Shown: positions 9,611 through 22,856, numbered from the stretch's first letter. The stretch: 64,000 nt of DNA from Hymenoscyphus infarciens (GCA_001414345.1 LLCB01000235.1:1-64000); one strand, 5' to 3'. Notes: generated by a model from the letters alone, not told the origin. Program-made: numbers and translations.

Positions 9611-9893
9611 ATAATAGTATAAAATATATACTACTATAGAAGAGATATATAAGAGTGCGTTTAGTAGAATAATATACGTAAATACTAAGCTCTAATATAG
9701 AAGAAATGGAAAAACTATCTCTCTTCTAACTCTAGGAGAGTAGATAGCTATATATAAGAGGTTCTAAAACTGAATAACGATATATATTAGCTAATATAAA
9801 AGCCTAAACCTAAATAAGATAATAACTACTAAAACCTTATATATAGCAGGTACTTCTAACTATCTAGAATAGCTTAGGTAATAGGCTATTATA
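9611..9893 (-). repeat. LTR-A (3' LTR of copy 1)
   Basis: Read on plus from TATAATAGTATAAAATAT to AGGCTATTATA. The 19-nt inverted-repeat motif follows internally at 9910-9928. Confidence 0.75.
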
Positions 9894-11787
9894 TTCTCCT
9901 CTCTTGAAAAAGACTTATCTTAAGTCTTCTCTCTCTTATTATTCAGAGTTGAATTAAGATACTATAGTATTATTATTATATTTAATTTTATTATAAGTAA
10001 AAAGGTAAATTAGAGTCTAAATCGTAGCTAACCTAGGTTCAAAGATACTTTATTTATTATAATATTATAAGCGAGACGAGATTTTAAGATATTAGTTTTA
10101 AATTATATTTATAGATACTTATAAAAGAGACTTCGTTTCTAATTCTTTAATATCAAAAGTAAGCATTTACTTAAAAGAGTATAGTCTAATCCTATCTGGA
10201 TAGTTAGAGAAAGTTCAAAGTAAAATTAAAAACAAAAGTTTAAAAGCAGAGTTAGAAGTTATTTAGTTAAGAAGTAGTAATAACTTAGTTAAGAGCTTAC
10301 TTTAAGAGTATACTAATTTATATCTACTTTAATAAGTTTAAATAAAACTTCTAGATCTAGCTAGAAGTGAAAAGAAAGTAAGACTCTTATAAGAGTTAGT
10401 AGGGTTTAAGCTAGTTAAAAGACTTAATATTAAATTTAAAAATAATATCTAAAGTTTAGAATAATAAAAGAGGTAGTTTTAGCTAGTTAAATAAACTTAA
10501 TACTAAAGTTATAGTATTATCTTATTCTCTTTAATAATTTAGATCTAAACTAGAGTACTTAAGAACTTATTCGTTATCTTCTAATTTCAAAGAAGAGTCG
10601 CTATTATATTATAGAGAGCTTAGAGCTAGATAGATAGATATTCTAAACCGAAGTACTAATATCGAATAATTTCGTTATTTCTAATAATTTAACGTTTCAG
10701 CGTATCTCCTTATCTATAGCTAAAAGATTAGATACTATTTTAGTAAAGTTGTAATTCTAGCGTCTCTTAAGTATAGTAGACACGTTTTAGAGCTAAGGTG
10801 TAATTTTCTCCTATATATAAAAGAAGCGTTCTAATTCTAGTATCTCTCTAAGTATAGCTATATTTAAGAAGTAACCTTTTAAAGTTAATAAGAGTTCTTT
10901 TAGTATAATCTTCTAATTCTACTTCTATCTCTTTTAACCTTTATACTAGCAGCTAGGACTTAGTCTATAACTAAGTAATTATAGTCTTTTTAGTCGTTTA
11001 TTAGTAGAGGTTCGAGAGAAGTAGTAGGAAGGTATTAGAGGTAGTAGTGTCTCTTAAGCAAAAGAGGTCTAAATTTAGGCTTAAAAAGTAAAAGAGAGTT
11101 TAAACAAAGGTTTAAAAGAGAGTTAGATCGAGTAGGCTTCGGAGGTATAAGTTAGTTATTAACTTCGAAGTTTACTTAGATTATATCTATTTTATCTAAC
11201 TAATTATTTTATTCTTTATATTTTTACCTCTATCTCGTCTATATATTATCTATATTTAAAAAGTCTCTTTAAAACCTTTTATATTTCTTAGTATATAAGT
11301 AAGAATTAGAGAGAAATCGAATAGTTATCTTTTAAAAAGAGAGATAGCTCTAGAAGTTTATTCAACGTCTTATAGTAGAACTAGTTTAGAGAGAGACCTA
11401 AGGTCTTCTTAGAACTTCGATATAATATCGATTTAGAAGAGAGATAAGATCAGATTCAGAAGCCTTCTAGATAACTTTAGTATATCGACTTATTTACTAA
11501 ACCTATATATAGTAGTCTTTATATAGAGCGAGTTATTAGGATTTTAAACACTTAGCGTATTCAAATCTCGTAATATATAAGATACGATTTTTTCTAGCTA
11601 TCTATAACTAATACTAAACCTTGATATTACTAGCTATCTAAGAGATCTTTAGAATCCTAGCTATTTAAGAATATTATCGTTCTAGTTCAAATCTAGACTA
11701 AATCGCGTTTAAAACAAAAAAGTAATAAAAAGCTCGAAAGAAATATTATTTATACTATTACTAGTAAAGAAGAGTTTTTCCTTTTTA

Positions 11788-12094
11788 TATAATAGTACGA
11801 AATATTTACTAATATAGAAGAGGTATATAGAAGTACGTTTAGTAGAATAATATACGTAAATACTAGGCTCTAATATAGAAGAAAAGGAAAAACTATCTCT
11901 CTTCTAACTCTAGAAGAGTAAGTAGCTATATATAAGAGGTTCTGAAACTAAATAACAATATACGTCGGCTAATATAAAAGCTCGAAGCTACGTAACCTTT
12001 CTAAAATAGATAATATAAAACAATAACTACTGAAACCTTATATATAATAGATACTCTTAGCTATCTAGAATAGCCTAGATAACGAGCTATTATA
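11788..12094 (-). repeat. LTR-A (5' LTR of copy 1)
   Basis: Read on plus from TATAATAGTACGAAATAT to CGAGCTATTATA; target duplication ATTAT follows at 12095-12099. Confidence 0.75.
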
Positions 12095-15000
12095 ATTATA
12101 AATTAATAAGCTTTTAAGAAGTTTTAGTCTATAATAGTATTTTATATAATCTAGTATTTTAAAAGGTCTTATCTACTATTTAGTAAGCTTTTAGCTAGAA
12201 CGATTTATCTTAAGATTCTTAGTTAAAAAGTAGACTTTGTCTCTAATATCCTAGTTAATAGCTCTTTAGTACTAATTTATATTAAGCCTTACTTATATTA
12301 TCTTTAGCTATTCTCTAAGTAGAGTATATATATTAGGCTACTTTTACTACTTTATTATAGTTAAGTCGTTTCTAGAGAATTAAAGTCTTTAGTATATTCT
12401 AGTTCTATAAAGTTCTTAAGTTAAGTCTAAACTTAAGTTAATAAGAGATTATACTAATAGATAAGTATAAAAGTATTATTTATATTTTATTTCTTAAGAT
12501 AATTAATTTACTTTAGTTGTTTTAATAGTATATTATAAAAGACTTTAGTCTCTAGTTAATATATTAGTTTATTATCTCTATTTATTTATTTATAATAGAT
12601 AGTACTAAGCTTAAGCTTAATACTAATTATTTTATAAAATTTAGTTTAAAATACTAATATAAATTAAGGTTTTTAGTTAAATATAATTAATTTAAAAAAA
12701 TAACTAAAATAGTAAATCTAATTAATAAAGAGTTTAACTATTCTTTTAGTATCTATAGTTAAGTAGTAAGATATTAATACTAAATCCTTTCTAAGTTAGT
12801 AAATAAATACTAATATAGTATTAAATCTATGTTTATTTTTTAAAAATAATTTAAAGTAGTTAAGTACTAGTAGAAGATAAAGAAAGCCTTATTATTTAAT
12901 TTATTAAGAATAAGAGTATTTATAAGGTTAATAATTTACTATATACCTATTATATTCTAAATCTAATCTAGCTTAGTAGTAGTATTATATTAATAACTAG
13001 TATATCTTTTTTATACTTAAATAAGTACTAGGTACCTAGTTATAGACCTTTTAGATTAGTTTTATATAGAGTTTAGTATTCTTTTAAATATAAAGTTAAT
13101 TTCTAAAAAAGAGTAAATTATTTAATAAGAGAGAGTATCTATTTAGAAGTTTATAATTTTCTTTTTAAAAGAAGTATAGATTATCTTCTTTTAACTTTTA
13201 AATTATATTTAAACTTATTTCTAGAATAACGTCTAACTAAATTATATTAAGAGATATAGACTATTCTTATAAAAAGGTTTAAGTAAGTTTAGTATTACTC
13301 TATAGGTTTAACTAATTAGGTCTTAAAAGAGTACGTAAGTAGCTATCTAACTTAGCTTAATTATAAGTTTTTAGGTTTTATTTATATTAAGTTACTATAT
13401 CTACTTTTTAATTATTTCTTTTAAATATAAATTAGATTTAAAAGTTAAAATCTAAAAAAAACTCTATCTATTAGACTTACTTAGCTAGAAGTAGCTTAGT
13501 TATTATAAAGTATTTTAATAATTTATAATTTAAATAGATATTAATATACTTTTAATATAATATAAGTTTAAAGTGCTATTTCTTAAAAGCTTCTATAATA
13601 GTCGATAGCTATTTATTATAGATCTTCTAGTTTAATTTATAGTTAACTAAGATATATAAGTAGAGTCTAATAAAGTACTAAAAGCTATTATATTATTATA
13701 AGAATATACTTACTATTACTTCTTTTAAGAAGTCTATTTCTACCTTTATATTATAATTAGAGTTAAAGTAATATAAGGTTAATATTATAAGTAGCCTAGT
13801 TCTTAGTATTTTAAAAGCTTCTTTATATTTAAGTATTTATAGAAATAGCTTCAAAAAGTATATTAGTATAGTTAAGAGTTTAGTAATCTTAGTATAGTTT
13901 ATAATAAAGTATTTATAAAATCCTATAAACTCTAGATAAGATTTTATATCTATTATAATAGTAGGTCTAACTTAGTTTTATAGACGTTCTACTTTTTTAA
14001 GATTAACTTTAAGTCTTTTTATAGTTAAGATAAATTCTAAGTATTTAACTTAAGTAATACTAAATTCGTTTTTCTTAATATCTATTTAGAGTTCTACTTT
14101 ATAAAGCTAATTTAGAACCTTCTTAACCTATTCTTTATATTCTTTAATAATATCTAAATAAATTAAAATATTATCTAAGTAAGTAATATAGAAGTTATTA
14201 AAATAGTTAATTAAGATATTATTTATATAATATTAATAAGTAGTAGAGCTATTATAGAGTTTAAAAGAGAACACCTTATATTTATATATACTATACTTAG
14301 TTTTAAATATAGTTATCTCTTTTAAAGTAAGGTCTATTTAAATATAATAGAAAGCTTATCTTATATCTAACTTAGTAAAGATTTTAGCTATTCTTATTTT
14401 TAAAAGAAGTTTATTAATTTAAGAGATTAGGTAAGAATTATTATAAGTTAAAGCGTTTAGTATCTTATAATTAATATAGAATTATAACTTATTATTATTA
14501 GCTTTTTTAATAAAGAGTACTAGAGAGATAAAAGAGCTATTACTATTAATAATAATCCTCTTATCTAGGTTCTTTATAAGATACTTCTTTATAGCTTTAA
14601 GCTCTATAGTTAACTATTAATATAGAAGTAAAAAGGAGTTAGAAAGTAGTTTATTTAAAGTAATCTTATAATTATATTTATAGTAAAAAGAGAGCTTATT
14701 AGAAGCTACTTTTAAGAATACGTCTTTATAGAAGGAATAATATTTTAAAAGTTAGGCCTATATTAGAGCTTTTATATTGTCGTTGTTTTAAAGTGAGGCT
14801 AATCTTTTATTAATAATCTAATCTAGCTTATAGATACTAGTTATATAGAATTCTAAGTTAGGTTATTCTATATTAAAATATATAGCGTTTATACTTATTT
14901 TACTAATAAAAGAGTATAGAGTCTAGCTTTTTAAAACTATACTAGTAGTTTAAATAGGCTTTAGACTAGAGTTAGAGATTAAAATTTTAAGAGATATTAT

Positions 15001-15396
15001 TATTATAAATAAGATTAATAACTTAGCTATATTATAAGTCTACTCTTTTTACGTCTTTCTTATTAATAGATTACGTATTCTCTTTAATTTATAACTAACT
15101 AGTAATTTAAAATAGGTTTCTAGTTCTAGCTAGAAAGTAAAAGTAAGATCTTTTTACTAAAGTAGAGAGTTAAAGAGTAAGAGAGTAATTAGCTAGCTAA
15201 GTAATCTAGCTCTTTAAGAGGTTAAAAAGGACTTTAAAATAGTTTAACTACTTATTACTAATAATTAGGTCTTACTATCTAAGATCTAAGATAATAAAGA
15301 AGTAGTTAAGAATATAATATTTATTAATATTTAGATATAGTTATATAAACTAAGTTATCTAGCTTTTAGAACTATTATTATATCTATAAATAAATA
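12095..15396 (-). pseudogene. Gypsy pol relic: integrase, RNase H, reverse transcriptase
   Basis: Minus-strand continuation of the Gypsy element, interrupted by LTR-A copy 1 at its 3' side and by the Ngaro-like element at its 5' side. RT is the clearest part (14,600 down to about 14,100), with KLDI, FRTRY-like, FGL-region and YLDN (14170-14181) segments in order. Integrase lies at about 12,500-13,100, mirrored by the plus-strand copy at 27.1-27.4 kb. TAA/TAG occur throughout at former Gln/Trp codons. Confidence 0.75.
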
Positions 15397-15547
15397 GAAA
15401 GGGTTTATAGTAAATTGAGGAATTAGCTTATTAAGTAAGAAGGAGGTATATATATATATACCTTCTCTTATACTAAGTAACCTCTATTCTACTAATAACA
15501 CTTTCTATCGCTTTTAACGTCTTATTTAGTATTAAGCTCTTTTTTAA
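15397..15547 (+). repeat. A1 repeat of the split direct repeat pair
   Basis: 151 bp, beginning GAAAGGGTTTATAGTAAATT and ending CTCTTTTTTAA, matching A2 at equal length. It contains a near-perfect inverted repeat built on GGAGGTATATATA and its complement. The bases just outside are ATAAATA (15390-15396). Confidence 0.8.
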
Positions 15548-17700
15548 TCTAATAACACTCTTATCTCTCTATTAAGGATACCTCTAAAGCGTAGTAAATA
15601 AGTCGCTTATAAGAGCGTTATTACTAAGGCTAGTAATAAAGCTACTAAGGCGCTCTAAGCTTAACTAGTAGAAGATAATAATATTAAAGACGATAAGCGC
15701 GATAGATAAGTTAGCGAAGTACGCTATAACACTTAAGCAGCTATATAAGTATAATATACTACCTAAGACGCTACTACTAATTAAGATAATACTATAAACA
15801 GCGCTTACTATCTAGTCTATCAAAGAAGACAAGTATAGTAGAACTAGGGTTAAGCTTAAGATAATAATAAGATAGACTTCTATCTATAAGATAGAGACAA
15901 TAGCGACAGCGATAGTAACAACGATAACGACGATAGTATTAATAAACCCTCTCTCTAAGACTCTATCTAAGTAAATAAGCTAAATAACCTCTTCCTCTTT
16001 TAAGGTAACTAATACTTCTAAGTTAATAGATATATAAGTAGATATAATAGTAGATACTAGGGTTATATAGAGAGACTATTTAATAGAGAATACTCTTAGA
16101 GCTTTGCCTCTAGATATTCTTAAGAATACTCTTAGAGCTTCCTCTAAGGTAACTTCGGTTAAAGCAACTTTAGTATAGAATACTCTAACTTTTAGAGCTA
16201 CCTATAAGCTAATTTTAGTATAGGATACTCTTATAACTTTAGCGCTACCGCCTAAGGCAACCTAGTAGGAGTTCTAGAGCTTAGCTAGAGTAATTAAAGT
16301 AATATTACTATACTAATAGTTACTAATTAAGGAATAGATAGGTAAGGCTGATAATTTAATATACTAGAGAGAGAGATAGTATATACTAATAATACTTAAT
16401 AAGCTAACCTCTCTTCTTATTAAGAAGTACTACTAATAGACGAAGGAATTAATCTAAGAAGTAATCTATTAAGAGGAATATTAGTAGCGAATAATAATAG
16501 TAAGAATATCCTCTCTTATATACTTAGTATAATTAATAGCCTCTCTCTAGAATATAAGAAGTACTTAATATAAATTATATAAGGTATATTTAAGCTAAGA
16601 GATCTCTACTACTTAGATAATAACACCTCTCTAATCAACGACAACGAAAGTACTATCTCCTTTAATAAAGAAGCTAGTATACTAAATATTAAAGCGAAGA
16701 AGACGCTAAAGGTCTTTAAATCTAATACTACTAAGTAGTTCTATTACTTTCTAGTATATACTATATATATAATCTTCTTATTTAGTAAGAGTATCTATGT
16801 TTAGCTTAATAACTTTAACTATAGAATTATAGACCTAGCTAAGAATTATACCTAGGTAAAGGTAATATAATTAGTACTCTTTTAATAAGAAAAGGTAGTT
16901 AATAGAGGTAGATTAAAAGGGGTAGAATTATAGGATATATCTAAGAGTATAATTACTTAATACTATTAGATAAGAAGACTAGGCTACGGCGGCGAAGAAG
17001 GAGGAAGAGAGGGTTATTAAAGTTATAATTAGAATAGTAATATCTCTTTATAGATATACTTTAAGGTAAGTAAATTAAGAGGTTATAAGAACCTAAATTA
17101 CACTTAAATCTATTTATAAAAGAAGGATAATAAAGGTAATAAGAAGGAGATAAAGAAGAGCTAAGAAGTTAGTATAAAAGGGATAATAGATAGAGACTAT
17201 AGTAGTACTAATAAAGATCTTTTACTCTAATTTATATCTTTCTATCTATACTCTTCTATATCTATTTAATCAAATATTATAGTATTCTTCCCTTTATATA
17301 ATATATCAAAACCACTACTAGATATATCACTCTCTTTATTATCTCTTAAAGTATAAAAGACACTATTACTTTAATATCTTAATTATTTACTTCTAGAAAA
17401 CATTAATAATATACTTTAATTTAGAGTACTAATTAAGTATAAGAGCTCAGAAGTTTTATATATATTAAAGAACCTCTTATTAGCTACTAAATTTAATAAG
17501 CTTTTAACTTTAAAAGTAAGAGATAATTTAAAAGCTAGCCTAATTAAGAAAGTTAATCTATACTAGAAGGCACCTTTTATAGCTTCTCTACTTAGTTTTA
17601 TACCTAAACTAAAGTCTAATAGTAATCGACACTAAATATACTATTTATTCTACCTTAAAAGCTACTTAATAAATTATTATATATTAAACAAATATATATA
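15548..17700 (+). pseudogene. First ORF region of the Ngaro-like element (unrecognised, gag position)
   Basis: Plus frame with long open runs broken by RIP stops. It shows Arg/Ala/Ser-rich and Asn-rich stretches and a repetitive part at about 16,070-16,260 with recurring ENTLRAL/DTL-like units. It lies where Ngaro/DIRS elements carry their gag-like ORF. I recognise no conserved motif, and the assignment rests on position. Confidence 0.45.
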
Positions 17701-18789
17701 TCTAAAGTATATCTTCTTCTAAGAGGTATTAGCTATAGTATAAGAAGCTAGCTAAGGGTATATAATACTTAAAAGAGATATATCTAATACTTTTCAAATA
17801 GTACTAATTATACTACAAATACACTAGCTTTTAGGTTTCTAATAGAAAGAGATTTATTATACTTATATAGTACTACTCTTTAGCCTCGCTATAGTACTAT
17901 TTATCTTTAATATCTTTATAGAAGCTCTTAAATAGATAATATAGTTATATTTAAAGTAGTATATTATAAGCTACTATTTAGATAACAAGTTCACTATATT
18001 TAAAGCTATTAAAGCTACGTCTTAATTCCTTAAGAAATAAGCTATAAAGTATAAGACTCTTACTTAAATATTAGATATACTAATTAATAATAAAAAGAGC
18101 GTCTAAGGTATATTCTTAGAAGTAATAGAGTACTTAATAGATACTATCGCTTTTAGAGCCTCTATACTACTAGAAAAGCTAGCTAAGATAAAGCTTAAGA
18201 CACGCTAATTTATCAACTATAGAAGTATTACCTATAATAAGCTTGAATCGCTTACTAGCCTCTTATCTTTTTATGCCTCTATAATATAATTAGGCTAAGC
18301 CTTCTATTATAACTTCTAGATATTTATATATATATAGCTTAACTATATACCTTATATAGAAAGAAGGCGCTTCTTAAAAGATGTCTAAGAAGATCTTAGG
18401 TAGTAGAATAAGATATTACTATAGTTCAACAGTATATACTTCTTTAATAATATATAGTTATATATATATCTTTTTTATAATACCTCTATTAAAGGCCTAG
18501 AGGCCTTCTTTTTAGAAGTAGACAATCTAAGATATGTTTAGTAAGAGTATATATATATGCTACTAAAAAAATATACTCTTTAGTTACCTCTTCTAGAGAT
18601 TAGAAAGAACTCTTAATTTAATATAAATATCTTTAAGATTAAAGTAGTAAGAGTATTCTTTAAATAATAAGAGGAGGTATAGATAACGAAGAGAGTAATT
18701 ATCTATATAGATAATACTACTATATAGATCGAACTCCTTAAATAGTTCTTAAAGTATCTCTACTAAAATCGCTCTTTATAAGCTACTTT
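17700..18789 (+). pseudogene. DIRS-type reverse transcriptase and RNase H relic (5' part)
   Basis: Plus frame reads LKRDISNTFQIVLI, then LLGFQ and a tyrosine-rich strand, LFIFNIFIEALKQI, YYLDNKF (active-site YLDD degraded), FLEVIEYLIDT, LLEKLAKIKLKTRQF, and SLTSLLSFYASIIQLGQAF. The last two blocks are typical of DIRS/Ngaro RT (ancestral LxGxLSFxxRVVPxGRxF). RNase H follows, with IIYIDNTTI near 18,695-18,722. The frame is then split by LTR-A copy 2 at TSD ACTTT and resumes at 21157. Confidence 0.75.
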
Positions 18790-19073
18790 TGTAATAATAA
18801 GGCAGGAGTAGAGTAGAGAAGTAGTCTATTCGTAGTTATTAACGTGAAAACTAAAGGTAAAGAGCGAAGACAGCTCTAAACGATACTAATATATAAGAGG
18901 TACGAAACCGAACAATAATATACGTCGGCTAATATAAAAGCCTAAACCCTACGAAGTACGTCCGAAAGCCTAGACGTATATAACCTTCCTAAAATAGATA
19001 ATATAAGATAATAACTACTGAAATACGGCATATACTATATAATCTTAGCTATATAGGACGGTATGCTATTATA
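18790..19073 (-). repeat. LTR-A of copy 2 (left, 3' LTR)
   Basis: 284 bp from TGTAATAATAAGGC to GCTATTATA on plus. The 19-nt motif occurs internally at 19090-19108 in its less mutated form AAGACTCGTCCTAAGTCTT. Confidence 0.85.
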
Positions 19074-20613
19074 TCTCTCTCTCTTAAAAAAGACTCGTCC
19101 TAAGTCTTCTATCTCTTATTGTTTAGAGTTAAATTAGGATAGTGTAAGTGTTGTATTTATTATATTTATTATAAGCGAAAAGGTAGATTAGGGTCTGAAT
19201 CGTAGCTAACCTAGGTTCGAAGATGCTTTATTTATTATCGAAATTTGTTATAAGCGAGATGTCGAGATAGGTTCGGAATCATAACCGTAGATGCTTACAA
19301 AGTAGAGACTTCGTTTCTAATCCTCTAATATTAAAGCAAGCATTCGCGTTCGCTAAAAGAGTGTGGTCTGATCCGTCTAGTAGGTTGGAAAAAGTTCAAA
19401 GTAGAGTCGGAGGTCGTTCGATTAAGAGGCAGTGATAACTCAGTTAAGAGCTTACTTTCCTTTCGAGAGCGTACCGATTCGATTTATATCTGATTCGAAA
19501 GTTTAAATAAAAAAAGGACTTCTAGCCCTGCTAGAAGTGAAAAGAAAGTAAGAAAGACTCTATACCAGAGTTGGTGAGGTTTTAGCTAGTTAAAAGCGAA
19601 GTTGTTGCTAAAGTTGTCTTACTATCCGAAGTTTAGGACAATAAAAGAGGTATAGTTTTCGAGTACGACATTTATTAGTACTATCGTAGGAACTATGTTA
19701 CTTAGGCCTTTAGGCCGCCTTATTCCCTTTAGCGATTCTAAATCAGAGTACTTAAGGACTTTATTCGTTATCTTCTAATTTTGAAGAAGAGTTACTATTG
19801 TATTATAAGAGATTTAGACAAGTTAAGGTGTATCTTATATATAAAAGAAGTATTCTAATTCTAGTATCTCTCTAAGTATAGCTATACTCGAAAAGTAACC
19901 TTTTAAAGTTAGTAAAAGTTTCTTTAATATATTCTTCTTCTAATTCTACTTCTATCTCTTTTAACCTTTATACTAGTAGCTATAACTCGGTTCGTAACTA
20001 AGTAATTATAGTCTTTTAGTTTGAGAGAAGTTTAAAGTGAAGTTAGATAATATTTAGTTAAGATTAATAAAGATAGTAATAACTTAGCTAAGAGCTCGCT
20101 TCTAAGTTTTATTCTAATAGAAAGCGTATTTTAACTAATTTATATCTAATTTAAGAGAAGTGGTGAGAAGGTATTAGAGGTAGCTACTCTTAAGTAAAAG
20201 AAGTCTAAATTTAGACTTTTTGAAAGTAAAGGAGGGTTTAAACGAAGGTTTAAAAGAGAGTTAGATCGGTGAGGGTTTAGAGAGAGTTTAGAGGTAAGGT
20301 GTTTTTAACTTCGAAGTTCGCTTATAATTTTATTCTCTATCTCTCGGCTAACTAATCGTTTTATCCTTTATGTTTATACTACTATCTTGTCTATATATTA
20401 TTCGTATATTATCTGAATTTAGAAAGGTTATCTCTTTAGAGGCTAAGCCCTTATTGTTTTAGTATATAGTTACGGTTTAGAGAGAGTTTAGAGAGTCTTT
20501 TAAAAAGGGAGTAGCTCTAGAAGAGGGTTTAACACCTTGTAGTAGAATAGTCAATATAATATTAATTTAGAGAGAGAGGGGGGGGTTAAGGTCTATAAAC
20601 GCTAGAGAGAGAG

Positions 20614-20685
20614 GGATCTAAAGATACTAGAGAGGAGGGGATCCGAAGATACTAGAGAGAGGGGATCCGAAGATACTAGATAGAG
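20614..20685. repeat. Three 24-bp tandem units inside LTR-A copy 2
   Basis: Three near-identical 24-bp units built on GGATCCGAAGATACTAG, at about 20614, 20638 and 20662, with a purine-rich run (G8) just upstream. They lie in the untranslated part between the 5' LTR and gag on the minus strand. Confidence 0.6.
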
Positions 20686-20867
20686 GTTAGATGTTAGAAG
20701 AAGAGGATCTAAAGCTAGAGAGAGGTCTTAAGCTAGGTGTTAATTTAAGAGTCGCTAGTAAGAGGTCTAGGAAGCTGTTTTTAAAAGGGTTCGTAGAGTC
20801 GGTAGTAAGAAGGCTAGAATAGAAGTAAGGTTAAGAAGCCTAATAAGAAGAGTAACCTTTAGTTTAA

Positions 20868-21151
20868 TATAATAATAAGATAGGAGTAGAGTAGAGAAGT
20901 AGTCTATTTATAGTTATTAATATAAAAACTAAAAGTAAAGAGCGAAGATAGCTCTAAATAATACTAATATATAAGAGGTATAAAACCAAACAACGACATA
21001 CGTTAGCTAATATAAAAGCCCGAACCCTACGAAGTACGTCTAAAAGCTCGGACGTACGTAACCTTTCTAAAATAGATAATATAAGATAACAACTACTAAA
21101 ACACGGCATATACTATATAATCTCGGCTATATAGGACGGCATACTATTATA
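20868..21151 (-). repeat. LTR-A of copy 2 (right, 5' LTR)
   Basis: 284 bp from TATAATAATAAGATAGG to CATACTATTATA on plus; same length as its partner and more heavily mutated. Confidence 0.85.
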
Positions 21152-21156
21152 ACTTT

Positions 21157-21260
21157 ATACCTAGCTATCTAATTCGATATCGATATATAATTAAAGTATA
21201 TACTAAGAGTAGATAATATCTTAGTAGATACTCTCTCGTGTAATTTATATAGAATAGTAG
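21157..21260 (+). pseudogene. RNase H relic of the Ngaro-like element (3' part)
   Basis: Continues the frame broken at 18789. It reads YLAI, FDIDI, KYILRVDNILVDTLS with stops at former Gln/Trp codons. The ending corresponds to the ADALSR-type C-terminus of retroelement RNase H. Confidence 0.7.
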
Positions 21261-21798
21261 CTAATTAGTATCTATACTAGTAGTCTCTTAATTTAATAAT
21301 CTCTCTCTTAATTACTTTAAATATATAAAAGATAAAGTTAGAATATCTAAGATATACGTAAGACTCTTCTATTATAGCCTCTTACTAAATACTTAGAAGG
21401 TGTATAGTATATATATATACTCTTTTAAGAGGTTCTAGGTTAAGAGACTCTAGTAACCGTAGCTAGTAACGACTTTAGTACTTTATAAGTAGGTTTTAAA
21501 AAGAGTATATAACAGGATTAGTTAAGGACTTTTAAAAGCAGACTTTATATAAATTAGCCTTTCTATAATTCGATTAATATACGTAGAGCGTAACCTAGAT
21601 CTAAAGCTATTCGAGTCTTTACTTTTATATTAAATTATAGTAGACATTTAAGTAATATAGAGCTCTTATAAGAAGAAGAAGGCAAAGCCTTTATTAATAC
21701 TACAATTACGCTAGATTACCTCTTAAGCTCTAGAGGCTAGACCTCGAGTCCTATAGCTAGAATAGATTAATAGCCTTAACTTCGAAGCTATTATAAAG

Positions 21799-22330
21799 CT
21801 AGCTTTTATAGGATTCCTTTATACTATAGAGATTATATATAAAAACGCTGATTTAGTTAACTATAAAGTATTTATATATATACGCCTTTAATAATAAGAT
21901 ATTACTTTTGTTAAAGAAGACGAATATATAATTATACGTCTATAATCGAGTAAATTAGACTATAAGTATATAGAGGTAGAGATATTAGTATTAAGTATAG
22001 GATCACCTACTTACTCTATAGTAGTACTTTAAGCGCTATTTACTCTTGATTCTTAACCTTCTATAGTACTACTCTTTTACTAGAAGAGTAGCTCTTTTAT
22101 AAGAAACTGATATATTAGCTCTTTATACTACTATCTCTGAATAGTCAGTGTTAGTAATAGTATATTATATTTAAGACATAGTCTATATAGAGGCATCGTG
22201 TAATATGCTTTTAATAATAGAGTATTAGATATAGATATTTAGATACTTAGAAAGTAGACTTCGAATACTTTTAAGAGATACTTTACTCTAAGCTATTAGA
22301 AGCGATACCTTTTAAATAGGCGCTTTTTAA
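21799..22330 (+). pseudogene. Tyrosine recombinase relic of the Ngaro-like element
   Basis: Plus frame from LAFIGFLYTIEI (ancestral LxFxGFLRxGEI) through SSKLDYKYIEVEILVLS, GSPTYSIVVL, ALFTLD and LLFY to ILYLRHSLYRGIV with the catalytic His codon at 22177-22179. It ends ILRK, a stop (ancestral Trp of LGRW), TSNTFKRYF, with the nucleophile-position Tyr codon at 22279-22281. The order matches phage-integrase-fold recombinases of DIRS/Ngaro elements. The first catalytic Arg and the second box Arg appear mutated by RIP (CGN to TAN-like changes), and the frame carries many stops, so it is inactive. Confidence 0.75.
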
Positions 22331-22529
22331 TAAGTAAGGCTCTCTCTCTCCTAGCCTAGTAGGTTTTAGAAGACTCTTATAGTTAGTAGATAGTATATTC
22401 TCTATTATAACTACGTTATATTACTATTTACACTACTTATAGTCCTTTTTGCTTTTAAAAAGCTTTATCTTTTCTTATATTTATAGTAGCTTCTCTTTGA
22501 TTAGTCGAGTAACCTCTTTTAAAGCAGCG

Positions 22530-22705
22530 AATAGTACTTACTCTTTTCACTTTTATATTAGTGAGATACTTAAAGAGCCTCTTAATTAGCCTAAAAAGAA
22601 GGTATATAAGAGAGTATAGAGTAAGATACTAGAAGCTAGCTAGTAAATATAGAAATTCTTAAAATAGCTTTAAATATATATATATATAACGAAAAGCGAT
22701 AAATA
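22530..22705 (+). repeat. B1 repeat of the split direct repeat pair
   Basis: 176 bp from AATAGTACTTACTCTTTTCA to CGAAAAGCGATAAATA, matching B2 (174 bp; the 2-bp difference is in an AT run). It directly abuts A2. Confidence 0.8.
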
Positions 22706-22856
22706 AAAAGAGTTTATAGTAAATTAAGGAATTAGCTTATTAAGTAAGAAGGAGGTATATATATATATACCTCCTCTTATACTAAGTAATCTCTATTCTA
22801 CTAATAACACTTCTTATCGCTTTTAACGTCTTATTTAGTATTAAGCTCTTTTTTAA
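22706..22856 (+). repeat. A2 repeat of the split direct repeat pair
   Basis: 151 bp, same length as A1, from AAAAGAGTTTATAGTAAATT to CTCTTTTTTAA. It contains the perfect inverted repeat made of AAGGAGGTATATATA-type arms near 22,749-22,774. Confidence 0.8.

Larger units (their letters stand above)
9611..12094 (-). mobile_element. Gag-only LTR element, family LTR-A, copy 1
   Basis: 2484 bp flanked by the target duplication ATTAT (9606-9610 and 12095-12099). LTRs are 9611-9893 (283 bp, about 24 bp shorter through one internal gap) and 11788-12094 (307 bp). The interior carries only gag-like remnants on the minus strand, colinear with the plus-strand gag at 28.7-30.9 kb. The empty site is readable as GTTAT at 62313-62317 and, inverted, as ATAAT at 27849-27853. 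The LTR shares its sense 3' half with the Gypsy LTR-B, so Gypsy enzymes are the plausible helper. Confidence 0.8.
18790..21151 (-). mobile_element. Gag-only LTR element, family LTR-A, copy 2 (least mutated)
   Basis: 2362 bp with two 284-bp LTRs (18790-19073 and 20868-21151) and the perfect target duplication ACTTT (18785-18789 and 21152-21156). The left LTR still starts with an intact TG. Interior and LTRs keep far more G+C and more CpA/TpG than neighbours, so it suffered fewer RIP cycles and is the youngest nested insertion. LTR differences are C/T and G/A transitions. It splits the RNase H of the Ngaro-like element; removing it and one ACTTT restores that frame. It has no pol. Confidence 0.88.
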
